DNA from: Apium graveolens
Taxonomy: Eukaryota; Streptophyta; Magnoliopsida; Apiales; Apiaceae
DNA length: 64,000 bases
Direction: 5' to 3'
Assembly (NCBI RefSeq): GCF_009905375.1
Contig: NC_133656.1
Location: 235,919,111 to 235,983,110, forward strand
In this document: in pieces, positions 32,865 to 45,899 of the stretch
How the letters are laid out: every line of letters begins with the position of its first letter
Position numbering within the stretch: position 1 is the stretch's first letter
Position numbers and translations under genes: made by a program
Notes under the pieces: generated by a model
What the model saw: the letters and a program-made list of their open reading frames with translations, nothing else
What the model was told of the DNA's origin: nothing
Databases searched by the model: none

Positions 32865-34509
32865 CTGCATCAGAAATGCAACACCAAGTTAGTTACTCAA
32901 CTGCATTGCCAACTATTTGGCTGTAAAAATGTTATCCTAGAATGTTGATGCATTTAAATTATTTCTCATTCAGTTTATGCCACTCCTGTTAGTGAAAAAG
33001 ATGAACGTCCCATGAAGCGCCAGGACCGGATTGAATTCTGTAAAAAGTCAGACAAGAATCCCAATTCATTTAGAGGCATCAGATAAGATCAATTCAAAAA
33101 TAGCGCAGGAACCAAATTAGAATTTACTTTATTGAAAATTGCATAATTCAACTAATGGTTTAACATTTGAAGAAGTAGAAACTAGGAATATAGAGTTTAC
33201 ATTCCTATTTTCGGTAAAATTCCACTAATCCATGTGATTCCTATAAATACTTATCAGACTTTTTTATAGCATTTTATTGCTTGATGCATCTTGATTTTGA
33301 ATTACCTGCATATCACACATAATAAGACAACAGGAAGTCCAATAATTTTTCTCCAAGTCAAATTGTAAAGTGTACATAACTACAATATACCAATTTATGA
33401 GGAGAATAAAATCTCTCCCGGAATGTTGTTTTCAAATTCATCTAAGAACTTTTGTGACTAATTACAACTTCTATCCTCTAATAATTGTAAAAAGGAAAGG
33501 TCTGACATCTTTTTGTTTAATCTAAGTGTAAGTACAGTTACCACAAATAAACCTCAACATCATCTTCATTAGCAACTTAGGTAAAGTCACTTCAAGCCAC
33601 ATTCAAATGACAGCATTTGTAAAGATTTTTCGACCTTCCAAAGTAGTATATATGCATTATAAGCAGCAGCATCAGAGTGAGCCACCCAAACTGCCACTAT
33701 AGTTCCCTTTAAGAATTTCATTTGCTGTATAACTAAAAGATCTGTGTGCTGTTAGAGACTTACATAGGGAGTTTGAACTGCTTTATTCACTTGACGCCTA
33801 ACAACAAATAACAAAAAATGAAGCGACAATAATCAAGACAATTCCAAACTCATTCAATCGCAAAAACACCCAAATATCACAAAAAACCACAAGTAATCCA
33901 ATCAAACAACAAACTTCACCGCAATACACAATAAATTGATAATTGTAAAATCCGAAAGAGAGAAAAGAAGCATAATTACCTTGACATAACGAATAAGAAG
34001 CTTAATTAGGGTTTGTAGTGAATTCGTGTGTAAATCACTTCGATAGAGATCATTATAATAAAGAGATTAGAAAGAGATGCATCTGTGAGCATATTTTGAG
34101 AGATTAGAATGAATAAAAACTATTATTTACTTAATTATTTATATATGTTATTTAAATGTTTTTATTTTAAAATATTATATAAATATAATATTATACGTTT
34201 TTCAAAAGAAATTTAATAAATTTTAAATAAAATTAAAATGTTATATATAACATTCTATAGTCATGAATAATCCAAAATATAATTTTATTTTATGATAATA
34301 TATTCACTTTAATATTTTTAAAAATATAAGAGTAGCTATGGTAACAGTAAACATGTTGTGCAACACTGTAATTCACATGCAATACTACCTTTATCGCTAT
34401 TGTAATACCAAATCAGTAATGTTACAATATCATAAGAATTTCTTAGCTATTGCAACAAAATACTTGTAACGTTTAAAAACCATTGCATCAAACCATCTAT
34501 GGCGTAGTG

Positions 34510-35819
34510 GTTTAAATTCAACCAAATTCGATTGAATTTAGTCATTCGACCAAAACTTGGTCGAATTTAACAACAATCGAATTTATATGATTGTATTTAA
34601 CTATATATTTTTATAATGTTTATTATAAGTGTTTGTTTGATCCCGGTGGTGTAGAGTCAACAGTGTGTGCAACATTTTTAGACATATGCATAGAAAGCTT
34701 GTATTGGTTTGTAATGTTAGTTTTCATTCCTTTGATGAAAAGAACCATTTATCAAACATTTATGCAAAATAAACCATTACTTTCCTTTGAATTCAAGTGA
34801 ATGCTTAATTTAAATATAAATACATAAAATTTTGAGCATGGTAAAATTTACCCATTTCATACAATACTTTACCTTATCGTCTTTCTTCTCCCGTTATCTT
34901 CTTGATTGGGTACTTATTCTTTAAGAAGAAAACTCTCATGTAACATGGATGTATTATATAGAAATTAATTTACACAATGATAATTTTGCTTCATTTTTAA
35001 TGTAGCTACTTTTAGTTCAAAGATTATTCCTAAATAAAAGACAGTTATGTTCAATAAAGAGGTACAATCGATGAATATTAATTTTTAACTTACATATAGG
35101 ATAATTTTCTAGAGTAGTAAATAATGGTTTTTATAATTTTAATAGATAAAATAATAAATCTCAATATTAATAAAATTATATATATATAATATAAACTTAA
35201 ACAACTTATTTACTTAATTAGCTTGAGTGGCGTCCTTACTTGTTTTAGTAAAATTTATTATCAAATTTATGATCTAAAAAAGACCTTATAATTAACTTTA
35301 TTTGTGATATTAAAATAACTAATTTTATATATTATTGTATTAATTTCACAATCATATGTGTACAGAGAGATAAGATTAAGGGCCTACTTCAAGTTTTTAT
35401 ATAATATAAGTTATTACTATAAAGTATTCATAGTGCTTTACTGATGAGTGTATTTTAGTTTTCAGAGTATAAAATTTATATTAATAATGAGAATTAACAA
35501 ATGGATCACTTCTTCAAGTAGTGATAAGTGCTAATTATGTTTGATTATTTCATTTTAATATTTATTTAATTATTTATGTACTAATTAATAGTTATTAATA
35601 ATAAATTTTTAATTTTCATATCTATGTGGGGATATTGTCCATATAAAAACATATATTTTTAGCCTTCTAATCTCAACTAATTAATTAAGTAAATGTTCTA
35701 AGCATTTTGATATGACAGAGATAATAATAATAATGTGTAAAGTATAAAGTATAAAAGAATTCATATACTATGCTAAGGGCTTATATGTAAATTACTACCA
35801 TCAACCCTAAATGGACACA
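34510..35819. other. intergenic stretch upstream of the unrecognised gene
   Basis: AT-rich. The first 100 bp belong to the AAATTCGACC family. No gene is seen. Confidence 0.4.
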
Positions 35820-35916
35820 TATAAAAGGATCTTATTGTCATACTTTGTCCTGAGGCCGCACCTTGTTATTTCTCTCATTTCACTACCAGTGATCTCTCTC
35901 AATTCACATCATTCCT
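35820..35916 (+). promoter_or_regulatory. candidate promoter and 5' leader exon
   Basis: TATAAAAG at 35,820-35,827 is a good TATA box. About 30-60 bp downstream a C/T-rich leader begins (TTATTTCTCTCATTTCACTACC). It ends CATTCCT|gtaagtt, a strong splice donor at 35,917. The acceptor CACTATAG at 36,770 leads to the first coding exon, so this would be a gene with an 854-bp leader intron. Confidence 0.6.
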
Positions 35917-36776
35917 GTAAGTTACATTACCTTTTCATTTCAAATTTTTTATATATGATCTTTGCATACATGTATATTATATATTATTAGTATAATAATA
36001 TGTATCTAGTCATTTTTTCAATTAATTTTATGTACAAAGTGACTCATATGATTTAGATATCTACATCTAAAATTTTATTTTAACTGGTGTAAGTTTTTAG
36101 AAAAATATGTGGTGTAGATAGGTAATTAAGCTTAAATTTGGATAATAGTTATTTTATATTATAACATACAAATAATGATGTTTTGGATTAAAAAATTGAG
36201 GTGAATTTGGATAGGTATGTTTTATAAATTTCTCTCTAATGGGGTAAATTCAGATTAGTATATCTGTAAATCTGTTAGTCCACCACAAATTGAGTTGAAT
36301 TTAGATCGATATATTTTATAAATCTATCCCTTAGGTATATATGAAGTGAATTTAGATTAGTGTAGTTTATAAATCTCTAACTTAGCTAGGCTACTACCTA
36401 CTAATACTAAGTGTAATTAAGTTTAGTGTGTTAATCCATTATACAAATTAGGTTACTCAATATACATGTGTTTAGATTGTTCTAGCTAGTGATGTACTCA
36501 GACTCTACCCATATCCTAAAATTATTTTATATCAAATTATTTTAGATGCATTTTATTTAGAAAATTGTATACAATTTAATGACATATATTTATCATGAAA
36601 CAATTTAAATTTACTTAAAACAATTTATAATAAAATTGCAATAGCTTAGATATCGAAACAAGATGTAATTTTTTTTAAGTACTATTTTTGTATTGCAGAT
36701 TATCTCATTATCTTATTAAGTTTGACCATACTAACTGCTTAAACAAAAAATTTTGCTAGTTACACTATAGAATATA

Positions 36777-37209
36777 ATGGCAGACAAAGACCGGGAGCAT
36801 GCTACTGAAGAAATTTGCGACCGCATTTCTGGGATGAAAATACATCGTTTGGCTGAAGAACCTGGCCAGAAACATCACTCTGATATTGTAAGACAATAAA
36901 CACTTCTAGTTCTGATTTAATGTTTTCAATACATCTTAACTAGCTATAGATTGATTAGTTTGTTATTTGTATAATACTAACACTGTAGTATTGTGTTTCT
37001 GGTCTTGATATAGCGTTATGCTAGGCTACCTGAGTTATTAGAGATGGCTCAGAATTTAATTGCTGAACTTAAAAATTTGGAGAGAGCCGAGAACAAAGAT
37101 GCCCAACTCGAAAGAAGTTCATCGGAAGTTACTCCAGAAACTGAGCTCAATGCCAAGAGATCCAAACAGTAGAGGACTGATGGATAGCTGGGAAAGGAGC
37201 AGAATAAAG
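36777..37209 (+). pseudogene. unrecognised plant gene, exons 1-2 (copy A)
   Basis: Exon 1 (36,777-36,887) encodes MADKDREHATEEICDRISGM and IHRLAEEPGQKHHSDI. Exon 2 (37,014-37,209) encodes RYARLPELLEMAQNLIAEL and then KNLERAENK. An extra A after AENK shifts the frame here to a TAG at 37,170. Copy B lacks that A and reads through. Splice signals are good (ATT|gtaaga, gatatag|CGT, AAG|gtggtc). Exon 3 is probably 48,739-48,793, beyond a transposon-filled intron of 11.5 kb. I do not recognise the family; the helical, charged segment is all that can be described. It may be an expressed gene in copy A only with a truncated product of 89 residues. Confidence 0.55.
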
Positions 37210-37711
37210 GTGGTCTTTCTGTTTAAGGAGGCCTTTTAGAAATATTAAAACATTTTTTTAAGAGTAAAATGCAAAATGTGTACTGAAGTTTCTAATTTGT
37301 GCAACTTGTGTATTTGTAGTTTGAAAATAGCAAAATGTCACTACAAGAAAAAAGGGTAAAACCGACCGGACATAACCGACCGACGTCGATTTGGTCACCT
37401 TAAAACCGACCGACGTCAGTGGTCGGTTATATGCCAACTAAACGACACCGTATCGATGACGTGGCACACATAAAACCGACCATCAGCTGGTGGTCGGTTT
37501 TATAGAAAAAAACGACACCGTTTTGCTGATGTGTCACTTTTAAAACCGACCGACTACAAGTGGTCGGTTATATAGAATAATAAAAAATTAATTTAAAGCA
37601 CAAAAAAAGTACCCGTTATAGGGTTAATGAAATTTATTTGATTGTATGAGATTAATGATAAATTATTTATTAAATATATATATTTTTTAATTTTAAAAAA
37701 TATTATTGTAG

Positions 37712-40700
37712 ATGGAAACCATTGATCGAAGTTGGATTGGTAATCAATTGCAAAGCGATAAAATTTCATTGACCCCGGAATATAGAATTGGTGTAGATTT
37801 TTTTTTAAAATTTGCTAGCGAAAATGGAATGGAAGATGGTACAATGAAGTGTCTGTGTAAACGTTGTAAAAATTTGAATTGGTTAAAGATTGATGATGTT
37901 AGATTTCATTTTCTCGCTAAAAGGATGCTTGAGGGTTATACCGTGTGGATGTCGCACGGTGAAAAAATAGGAAGAAAACGTAGTCGAACATCACATCACC
38001 GTTATTGTGTTCGGGAATCTTCGAGAGTAGAAGAACCGGTAGATTTGAATGCGATGTTACATGATTTAGCCGGTGAAAATTATCAATTTTATGAAACTAC
38101 GGATACAGGAACTATGAATGTAGAAGAAGCTCCAAATGATAGTGCTAAAATATTGTACGAGGTTATTGTTGAAAATGGAGCACCTATTTATCCCGGCAAT
38201 ACAAAGTACACAAGATTAAGTTTTACCACCAAATTATTGGAATTCAAAAATAACTCGCATTGTAGTAATAAAGCTTTTGATAGTTTGCTTAAACTTCTTA
38301 CGGATGTGTTACCAAAAAAACATACATTACCCGAAAGTTATTATGCAATGAAAAAAATTATGAAGGATTTGAGGGTTGAATATGAAAAAATTGATTTATG
38401 TGAGAATGATTGTATGTTTTTTTATGGAGATGACAAGGATAAAGTTGTGTGTGATATATGTGGTGAAGATCATTATCAGGATGTTTCTAGGAAAGAAGGT
38501 AAAAAAATAGCAAATTTTTTTTTAAGACACTTTCCTTTGATCCCTCAATTACAACGCTTATATATGTTGGGACATACATCTGATCACATGAGATGGTACA
38601 AAAAAAGAGATGTGAAAGATAGAGAAATAAGTCATCCCGCGGATGGAGAAGAGTGGAAAAATTTTGACCGTCGATATCCTTCATTTACTCAAGAGATTCA
38701 TAACATAAGGCTCGGTCTTGCGACCGATGGTTTCAACCCTTTTGGCCCTACCGGGAAAAAAACATATAGTGTGTGGCCCGTGGTGATAGTTGTCTACAAT
38801 CTTCCACCATCGATGTGTATGAAAAAGCCATATATGTTCATGACCGATATAGTTCCGGGTCCAAATAGTATTGGAAAATATATTAACGTTTGTCTAAGGC
38901 CTCTCATCGATGAATTGAAGATAGTGTGGAATACCGGGGTGAAGACATACGACCAATCTTTGAAACAAAATTTTACAATGAGAGCGGCTATTATGTGGAC
39001 AATTAATGACTATCCCGCTATGAGTATGATAAGTGGGTGGTCGGGAAAAGGAAAGATGGGATGTCAAGTGTGTCTTGGAAGCGTGCAAGGGTTTCAATTA
39101 AAATATTGTGGAAAATGTAGTTTATATGGCACGAACCGAATATTCCTTGAATCAAAGGATCTACTCCGTCAAAAAAGTAATTTGTTTGATAACGAAGAAA
39201 GAAGATTGTTTCGTGGTCATTTGTCCGGTGAGGGTGTTAAGGAATTGCTTGATGGTTTAGTTTTTCCACCGCCCGGAAAGACTAATTCGAAGGCAAGAGT
39301 GTCGGATACGGGGAAGAGCATCATTGGACTCATGTCCCAATCTTTTTCCCAATCTTTTACGAACTCCCTTATTGGTCATCACATAGTTTACGATATTCAA
39401 TTGACATCATGCATACGGAAAAAAATGTTTTTGAAAACATTTTTTTTACTATTGTCAATGCGGCAAAGTCAAAAGATCATAAAAAAGCAAGAGCGGATTG
39501 CAAGCATTTTGGGGTGTTACCACATTTGTGGATCGATGAGAAAGGAAAGTCACCTAAAGCACCTTATTCCCTTACTAGAAAACAACGTAAACTTTTGTGT
39601 GAATGGATTAGTTCACTAAAACTTCCGGATGGTTATTCCTCAAATATATCACGTTGTTGCAATGTTGAGGAGTGTATATTTTATGGATTCAAATCGCACG
39701 ATTGTCACATTTTTCTTCAAAAATTATTGCCTCTCGCAATTCATGAACTTCTACCGGCGCCTATTGCCGATGCAATCACGACAATTTCTAACTTTTTCCA
39801 AGATTTATGTTCATCCGTGGTTACAAAAACCGACTTGGAAATAATGGAAAAATCGGTTATCAAAGCATTGTGTTTGTTGGAAACGATTTTTCCTTTAAGT
39901 TGGTTTGATTCGATGGAACACTTGGTTGTACATTTAGCCGAAGAAATTAGACTTGCTGGACCTGGTTATTGGCATTGGATGTATCCGATTGAACGTTTGT
40001 TGGGAAAATTAAAACAAAAAGTCGGTAATAAAGCAAGGGTTGAGGGGTCAATTGCCGAATGATATATGGAGGAGGAGATTCTTAATATTTGTTCTTTTTA
40101 TTTTGCCTCTGACACGATCCATAATAAGGTACGTCATAACGAGGTTTTGTCTGATGTGCAAAATTCCGAGAATTTAGAAGTGTTCAAATATCCAATTCAA
40201 TCTCTTGGAAAGGAAGGAACTCGATATATGAGTGATTATGAACGAGAGTTAGCGGAAGAATATGTTCTTTTAAACTCTTCTGAAGTTCAACCTTATCTAA
40301 GGTACCAAATCTTACTTTAAAAAATATGCGTAATAATTTTTGTTAATGACACATGCATGATCTTACTTTATATTTTAGGAAGTACCAAGATCGTGTTATG
40401 CGACAGCGCCCGAAAACAACACCTCAAGATTTAGATCGTATTGTCAAAAGTCGATTTAAAACTTGGTTTAAACAAAAGGTATTTATCTGTTTTTAATTTG
40501 CATGATTTTTTTTTAAAATTCTTATAATTACAACATCTCATCGATTTGAATTATTTTTAGGTTGATAAAGATGAGGTGGAAGGACCTCGTTTTAGGGACT
40601 TACTTGATGGGCCGGTATTAAAAGTTATGACTTTTGAGACTTGTCAAGTTAATGGATATAAATTTTCAACAAAATCTGCATCCGGTTCTGGTATTGTTGT

Positions 40701-41168
40701 TAAAGGAAATTTGCACGGAAATAATCTTGATTATTATGGTCAACTACAAGAAATTATTAGACTTATTTATCAAGGATGCAATCATGTATATTTGTTCAAA
40801 TATATATGGTTTGATAGTGTTGGTAATGGTGTGAGGATTGATAAGAATCGTATGATTACAATCGATATGACTTCAAGGTTGAAGTCAAATGAGATTTTTA
40901 TTTTAGCTAGTCAAGCCTCACAAGTATATTATGCTCCTAGTGTATTGGATCCAAAAGCAAAATATATACGGTGGTCAAATCTAAAAGTCGCCCAATTGAT
41001 GAATCTATCGTTACGCAAAATGATATAGAGGACGCTTTTCAGGAAGATAAATCTAATGCATCGACTTCGTTTTCGCTCTTTTTCGATTTTGCACAATATG
41101 GACAAATACCGTTTATTCGGCGTGAAGAAGAAGAAGACGAAGAAGACGAAGAAAATCGACCACTTTGA
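37712..41168 (+). pseudogene. CACTA transposase, TNPD-like
   Basis: Coding blocks are 37,712-40,301, 40,379-40,478 and 40,561-41,168. Domains in order: transposase-associated N-terminus (MKCLCKRCKNLNWL), transposase_21 core (MLGHTSDHMRWY, GLATDGFNPFGPTGKKTYSV, MTDIVPGPNSIGKYI, GCQVCLGS), then the DUF4218-like part (HYFPLS-equivalent IFPLSWFDSMEHLVVHLAEE) and a DUF4216-like region (YFGQLQEII-equivalent YYGQLQEII, VYYAPSV). It ends with an acidic tail before TGA. A single-base loss at about 39,297 shifts frame, CGA became TGA at 40,060, and a further shift lies near 40,965. The protein cuts and joins element ends; here it is inactive. Confidence 0.9.
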
Positions 41169-42368
41169 ACATTTGACCTCGGTCGGTTTTAGAAGTCTTG
41201 GTCAAAGTACATTTTTAATACTTATTTTCAACGATTGAACCGTACTGATGTTAATTTCATGTCAAAATATGTTTATGCACAAAAAAATAGCACTTTTGAA
41301 CGAGTACCATTACGTTTTTATAAAAGTAAATTAACAAATTTAATTAAAAATTAAATAAAAAATGAATTCGATCTGAAAAGTATAATTTTAAAAGGTATAT
41401 TTAACGATCCAACCGTACGGATGTTAAATTCATGTCGAAATATGCTTATGCACAAAAAAATAGCACATTTTAACGAGTACCATTACGTTTTTATAAGTAA
41501 ATTAGCAAATTTAATTAAAAATTAAAAAAAATGAAAAATATAAAATACACATGATCGAATCGTATGGATGGACTAACGCGGTGAAAATGAACAAATGTAC
41601 CAAAAATTAGGCTATTTTAAAAATAGTATAATCAAAATCATATGAAATATAATTATTTCAGTAAATATGTCGGCATTCTGTAGACATAATAAGTTGAACA
41701 TATCATTCGATACTATAAGTATAATTTTAAAATTTATTTTTAACGATCGAACCGTACGGGTGTTAACTTCATGTAAAAATGTATTAATGCACAAAAAATC
41801 AGCACATTTGAACGATCACAAATACGTTTTTATAAGAAAATTAGCAAATTTGATTAAAAAAGTGAAATAATAAAAAAAAATATAAATTATAAAATACACA
41901 TGATCGAACCGTACGGCTGAACCGACACGGTAAAAACGAGCAAATGTACCAAAAATTAAGCTATTTAAATAATAATAATCATGTTTTTATAAGATTTTTT
42001 TAATTTAGGGGTTTGTAACCCCTAAACCCTAAACCCTAAAATTAAAAAAAATTAAAAAATTAAAAACTATAAAACCGACCACTTTGGGTCATAACCGACC
42101 ACCTAAAAAATGCGGGGTTTTTTTGTGAAAAATTAAAAAACCCCGCCTAGAGCAAAACGACACCGTTTTGCATGCTGCACAGGGTTCAAGGTTAAAACCG
42201 ACCGACCTGGTGGTCGGTTTTAAGTCCCAGGCGGTCGGTTTTAAGTCTGTTATAAATAAAAAGAACGGTTCACTTTTCTTTTCTCTATTTCCTTCCCTAT
42301 CTCTCTATTTTCTCTATATCTCTCTCTTACACTCAAAACCGACTTAATTCATTAAAAAGCTTCGATTC
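41169..42368. other. CACTA internal spacer between the two genes
   Basis: AT-rich spacer with three diverged repeats of about 300 bp. Each has GATCGAACCGTACGG or a variant, then CACAAAAAAATAGCACATTT and TACGTTTTTATAA (near 41,230, 41,410 and 41,745). ACCGACC/GGTCGGTT clusters at 42,060-42,245 precede the second gene. No separate gene is seen. Confidence 0.6.
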
Positions 42369-45300
42369 ATGGCGTTTAATTCACGAAGGAGCCCCAAATC
42401 ATCTCTCATTGCCTCCGGTTTCACTCTCGATGTAAAATTTTCTTACGATTAAGCACTTTTTTTACTCGATTACATATATGTGTGTATGTGTATGTATTTT
42501 TTGTGTTTATATATATGATTCGAAGTTAATTATATGTTTTTTGTGTTTGTTAAAGTATTATTCTCACATAAATTGATGTGTTTCACTTCAAATCAAACTT
42601 CATTGATTTTTCAGTTTTCATGTAAAATTTTGCATGTTAAACATTCGTCGGTTATGTCAATTTGTTGAATATATGTATAAGTATAAATTTTAGGATTTTG
42701 TCGATTTGTTTACGTTTAGGTAGAAGTATAAATGTATTTTTAGGGTTAATTTGTAGGGGTTTGCTCTTGTAAACATGATTCGTACTCGAAAATGGATAAA
42801 TATTGCACTTTATATGTGAGTTTGGAACTTTAAATTATTGTATATATAGGTTAAGTTGATTTAATTATTTAATTTGCGTAATTAAATAATGCTCTAATTA
42901 GTTGTGTTTATTTTTATCGTTAATTTGTGAAATGGATACGTTTATATGCATTTTATATGCATTTTATGTGATTTTAAATGCTTTTTTATGTAATGTGATT
43001 TACTAATGCAAGTCGTTTCATCGATTTGATTGTTTTCATATTGGCTACTATATTTTTATTATTTATTTTAGGATCTTTTTGCTTGGATGTTGACATTGGT
43101 TATGATAAGTCTTGTGGTGTTGACAATGGCGAAAAAAGGGAAGGGGAAAGACAAGGAGCCAGAAAAAGACAAGGGGAAGGCAAAGGCCAAGGGAAAGGCC
43201 AAAGTCGCGAGTAAGAAAGGCAAGGGCAAGGGTGCAAAGGGAAAATAAGGGAATTTGCATTTGCACGATAAGCCGACGGATTCAGATTCGGACCCGAATG
43301 ATCCGACTCGGCACATGACAAATGCGAAGGAGCGAGAATGGCGAGGAAGGCGACCTCGATCACATTCGAGTGGCATATATGGAGAGAAACCGCCATTGAA
43401 GCCATATCGCATTGATATCTCCGATGGACAGTAAGTTAAAAAATTTTTAAATTACATTATTCCCTATATGTTTATATTTTTGGTGCTGTTCAATATTGTT
43501 ATGTGAATTGTTAATGTTTATTGTTTTCTTTTGTTTAAATATAGTATTGAAGATGATACGGCTAAGAAAACGCTTTTGGCTATGATTCGGAAGAAGTGGC
43601 CTCTTGAGCGTTATACTTATACCGATATCGAAGAACGTCACCCGGGTTGGTTGAATGCAAGAGTCGAGGAGTTTCAAGTAAGTTATTTTTTTTGTAATTG
43701 TCATTTATTTCATGATTTTATGATGCATTTATCCTCATTTTTTTTTGCAATTGTAGAAATACTATAGGCATCTTAAGGGGCAAAGCCGTTCAAAGGCCCG
43801 AAATTGTGGAAGATCACATTAAAGTGACGATAAAAAGGACTTTGAATGAGCTTAAGAAGAGGGTGGAGCGAAAAGCAAGGGAGGAGGGCGTGAGCAAGTT
43901 GTCTTTGAAGCCGCCTTATTGGTCCGTTTCTTTTTGGAAGGACCTTTTGGAGTATTGGGAGAACAATGAAGGACACTTGCACCGGTCATCGGTTGGATCC
44001 ACCAACCGACAACAAGTTGAAAGATTGCATAGTGCCGGTGCAAGGTCATTCAATAAAGTTCGGGAGGTAATATTATTATATTCCATCACACACACATACA
44101 TACATGTTCACCATATTTAATATAATCAACTAATTATTAGGACGTGCTAATATAAGTTATTTAATATTTTGAAAGGTAATGACGAACAAGAACAAGAAAA
44201 AGCCGACGAGACTCGAGGTGTGTTATAAATGTCATAGGAAAGTTGGATCCGATCCGGAAAATCCCGTCTACACTACACCGGCCGCCATGCGTATTACGGT
44301 AATTTTTATGTACTTTTATGACCATTTTATGTGATTTTAAATGCATCTTTAATAAGTGAATTTATATGTATTTTCATGTGATTTTAAATGTATTTTTATG
44401 TTTTTTATATGCATTTTTATGTGATTTTAAATGCATATTTAATAACTGAATTTATATGTATTTTCATGTAATTTTATATGCATTTTTATGTGATTTTAAA
44501 TGCATCTTTAATATGTGATTTTATATGTATTTAATGTGATTTTAAATGCATTTTTATGTGATTTTAAATGCACCTTTAATATGTGATTTTATATGTATTT
44601 TAATGTGATTTTAAATGCATTTTAATGTGATTTTATATGCATATTTAATAAGTGATTTTATATGTATTTTAATGTGATTTTAAATGCATTTTTATGTGAT
44701 TTAATATGCATTTTTATGTGATTGTAAATGAGGGTTAATTTGTGATTTTATATATATTTATGTGATTTTAAATGCATTTTTATATGTGATTTTATATGCA
44801 TTTTTATGTGATTTTAAATGCATCCTTAATATGTGATTTTATATGTATTTATGTGATTTTAAATGCATTTTTATAAGTGATTTTATATGTATTTTTATTT
44901 AATTTTAAATGCATCATTAATTGTTTTAAATGAACTTGTAGGAACGATATGCCGCCATTCTCAAGCGCATGCCCGTGGAGGTTACACAAACGGGTGATCG
45001 GGATGAGCCATGGGATTGGTGGATGGAAGCGTTGGAGGTCCCCCAAGGTACAAAGCCGAAAAAGAATTATGTGGTGGGGTTCCCCAATACTCGGGCCACC
45101 GATCTCTTGCCTACACTTGCTACCCGGTACCGAGATTCCATACGGAATGAAGCCGGCTCATCCTCATCCGCTCCGAGACAACGTGAAGCCATCCCCGACA
45201 ATGTATATCTTGCCATCGTGAGGAATGTGCTTATAGAGATCCGTGCTAATCCAAATTGGTTTGCTCGCCAACTTTCCGATGCGGAAATAGCTACATTCGC

Positions 45301-45692
45301 ACGTACCGCTCTCGAGGCCTCAGATCCATCCTCCGATCCTAGCCAAAGGTTGCAATGGAATAACCTTATCGGTGGAGAGATCATGCATATCGTGGGCTCC
45401 TTGATTGAAGATATCGTCCAAAACACGGAAGCTCGTGTTGCGGAGGTATAATTTTTGACCTTCTTGTTTATTTATTGTTTTCATTCACATGTAAATTTTG
45501 TTTCTTCTTTTTAACTAGTTTAATAAAACTTGTATCTAGGAAAACAATCGGCGTGCTATGGAAGTCGATAAGGATTACACGTCCGAGGATGAGACCTCCG
45601 ATGATGAGGACTTTGATGATGGCGGCGGTGATGGCGGCGGTGATGACGGCGGTGATGGTGGCGGTGATGGTTTTAAGACTATAATGATGTAA
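42369..45692 (+). CDS. CACTA TNPA-like / Ptta-En-Spm plant transposase protein (probably defective)
   Basis: Seven predicted exons are 42,369-42,431, 43,072-43,430, 43,545-43,677, 43,757-44,066, 44,176-44,298, 44,942-45,445 and 45,540-45,692. The protein starts MAFNSRRSPKSSLIASG. A lysine-rich stretch (MAKKGKGKDKEPEKDKGKAK) follows, then KKWPLERYTYTDIEERHPGW and PPYWSVSFWKDLLEYWEN with QQVERLHSAGARSF. After that come CYKCHRKVGSDPEN, EPWDWWMEALEVPQGTKPK and an acidic Gly/Asp tail ending FKTIMM. These are features of the Transposase_24 (Ptta/En/Spm) family, which binds subterminal repeats. Exon 2 in this copy has a TAA after GAKGK and frame changes in exons 2 and 4, so the product may be truncated. 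Exon limits are by eye. Confidence 0.7.
44300..44938. repeat. minisatellite in TNPA intron
   Basis: The whole intron is built of variants of ATGTGATTTTAAATGCATTT and ATGTGATTTTATATGTATTT, about 22-25 bp each and more than 20 units, forming higher-order pairs. A short run of the same word occurs in an earlier intron at 42,945-43,000. Confidence 0.9.
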
Positions 45693-45899
45693 TGATACGG
45701 TTTAATCCTCCGGTTATCGGAGTTTGTGAATGTTTGCGTTGGATTTAATTACTATGGTATAATTATGAAATTTACTAGTTTTTGCGAATGATTTTGAGTA
45801 GTATAGTTTAATGATTATCATTGTTGTTTGTTTTGGTTGTTTGGTTGTGATTGGATTGGATTTGTGTATTGATTTGGTTTGGTATCCAGGGGCTGCGGA

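Larger units (their letters stand above)
29896..34509. mobile_element. CACTA (En/Spm) element carrying host gene exons
   Basis: The left end is CACTACGCCATAAATGG and the right end CCATCTATGGCGTAGTG, a good CACTA-type inverted repeat. Subterminal repeats of ATTGTAACAGTAG/CTACTGTTACAAT type crowd the first and last 200 bp. No TNPD or TNPA frame is seen in the 4.6-kb body, so it is non-autonomous. It contains two exons of MSH2 and two exon-like pieces of another gene, all on the minus strand. The 3-bp flanks differ (tct left, gtt right), so either the target duplication decayed or a rearrangement occurred at one end. Confidence 0.85.
34510..44047. repeat. segmental duplication, copy A
   Basis: This segment recurs in direct orientation at 56,122-64,000. 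Homology begins at the first base outside the CACTA element that ends at 34,509 and continues through host DNA, the start of a Mutator-like element and most of a nested CACTA element. Copy A holds about 1.63 kb (35,078-36,712) that copy B lacks. The true unit probably extends to about 56,121, giving a period near 21.6 kb, but the window ends before copy B is complete. Confidence 0.92.

Noticed and set aside
43063..43412. Several long minus-strand frames opposite the lysine-rich TNPA exon
   Set aside because: They are shadows caused by the GA-rich coding strand; splice signals and homology support only the plus strand.
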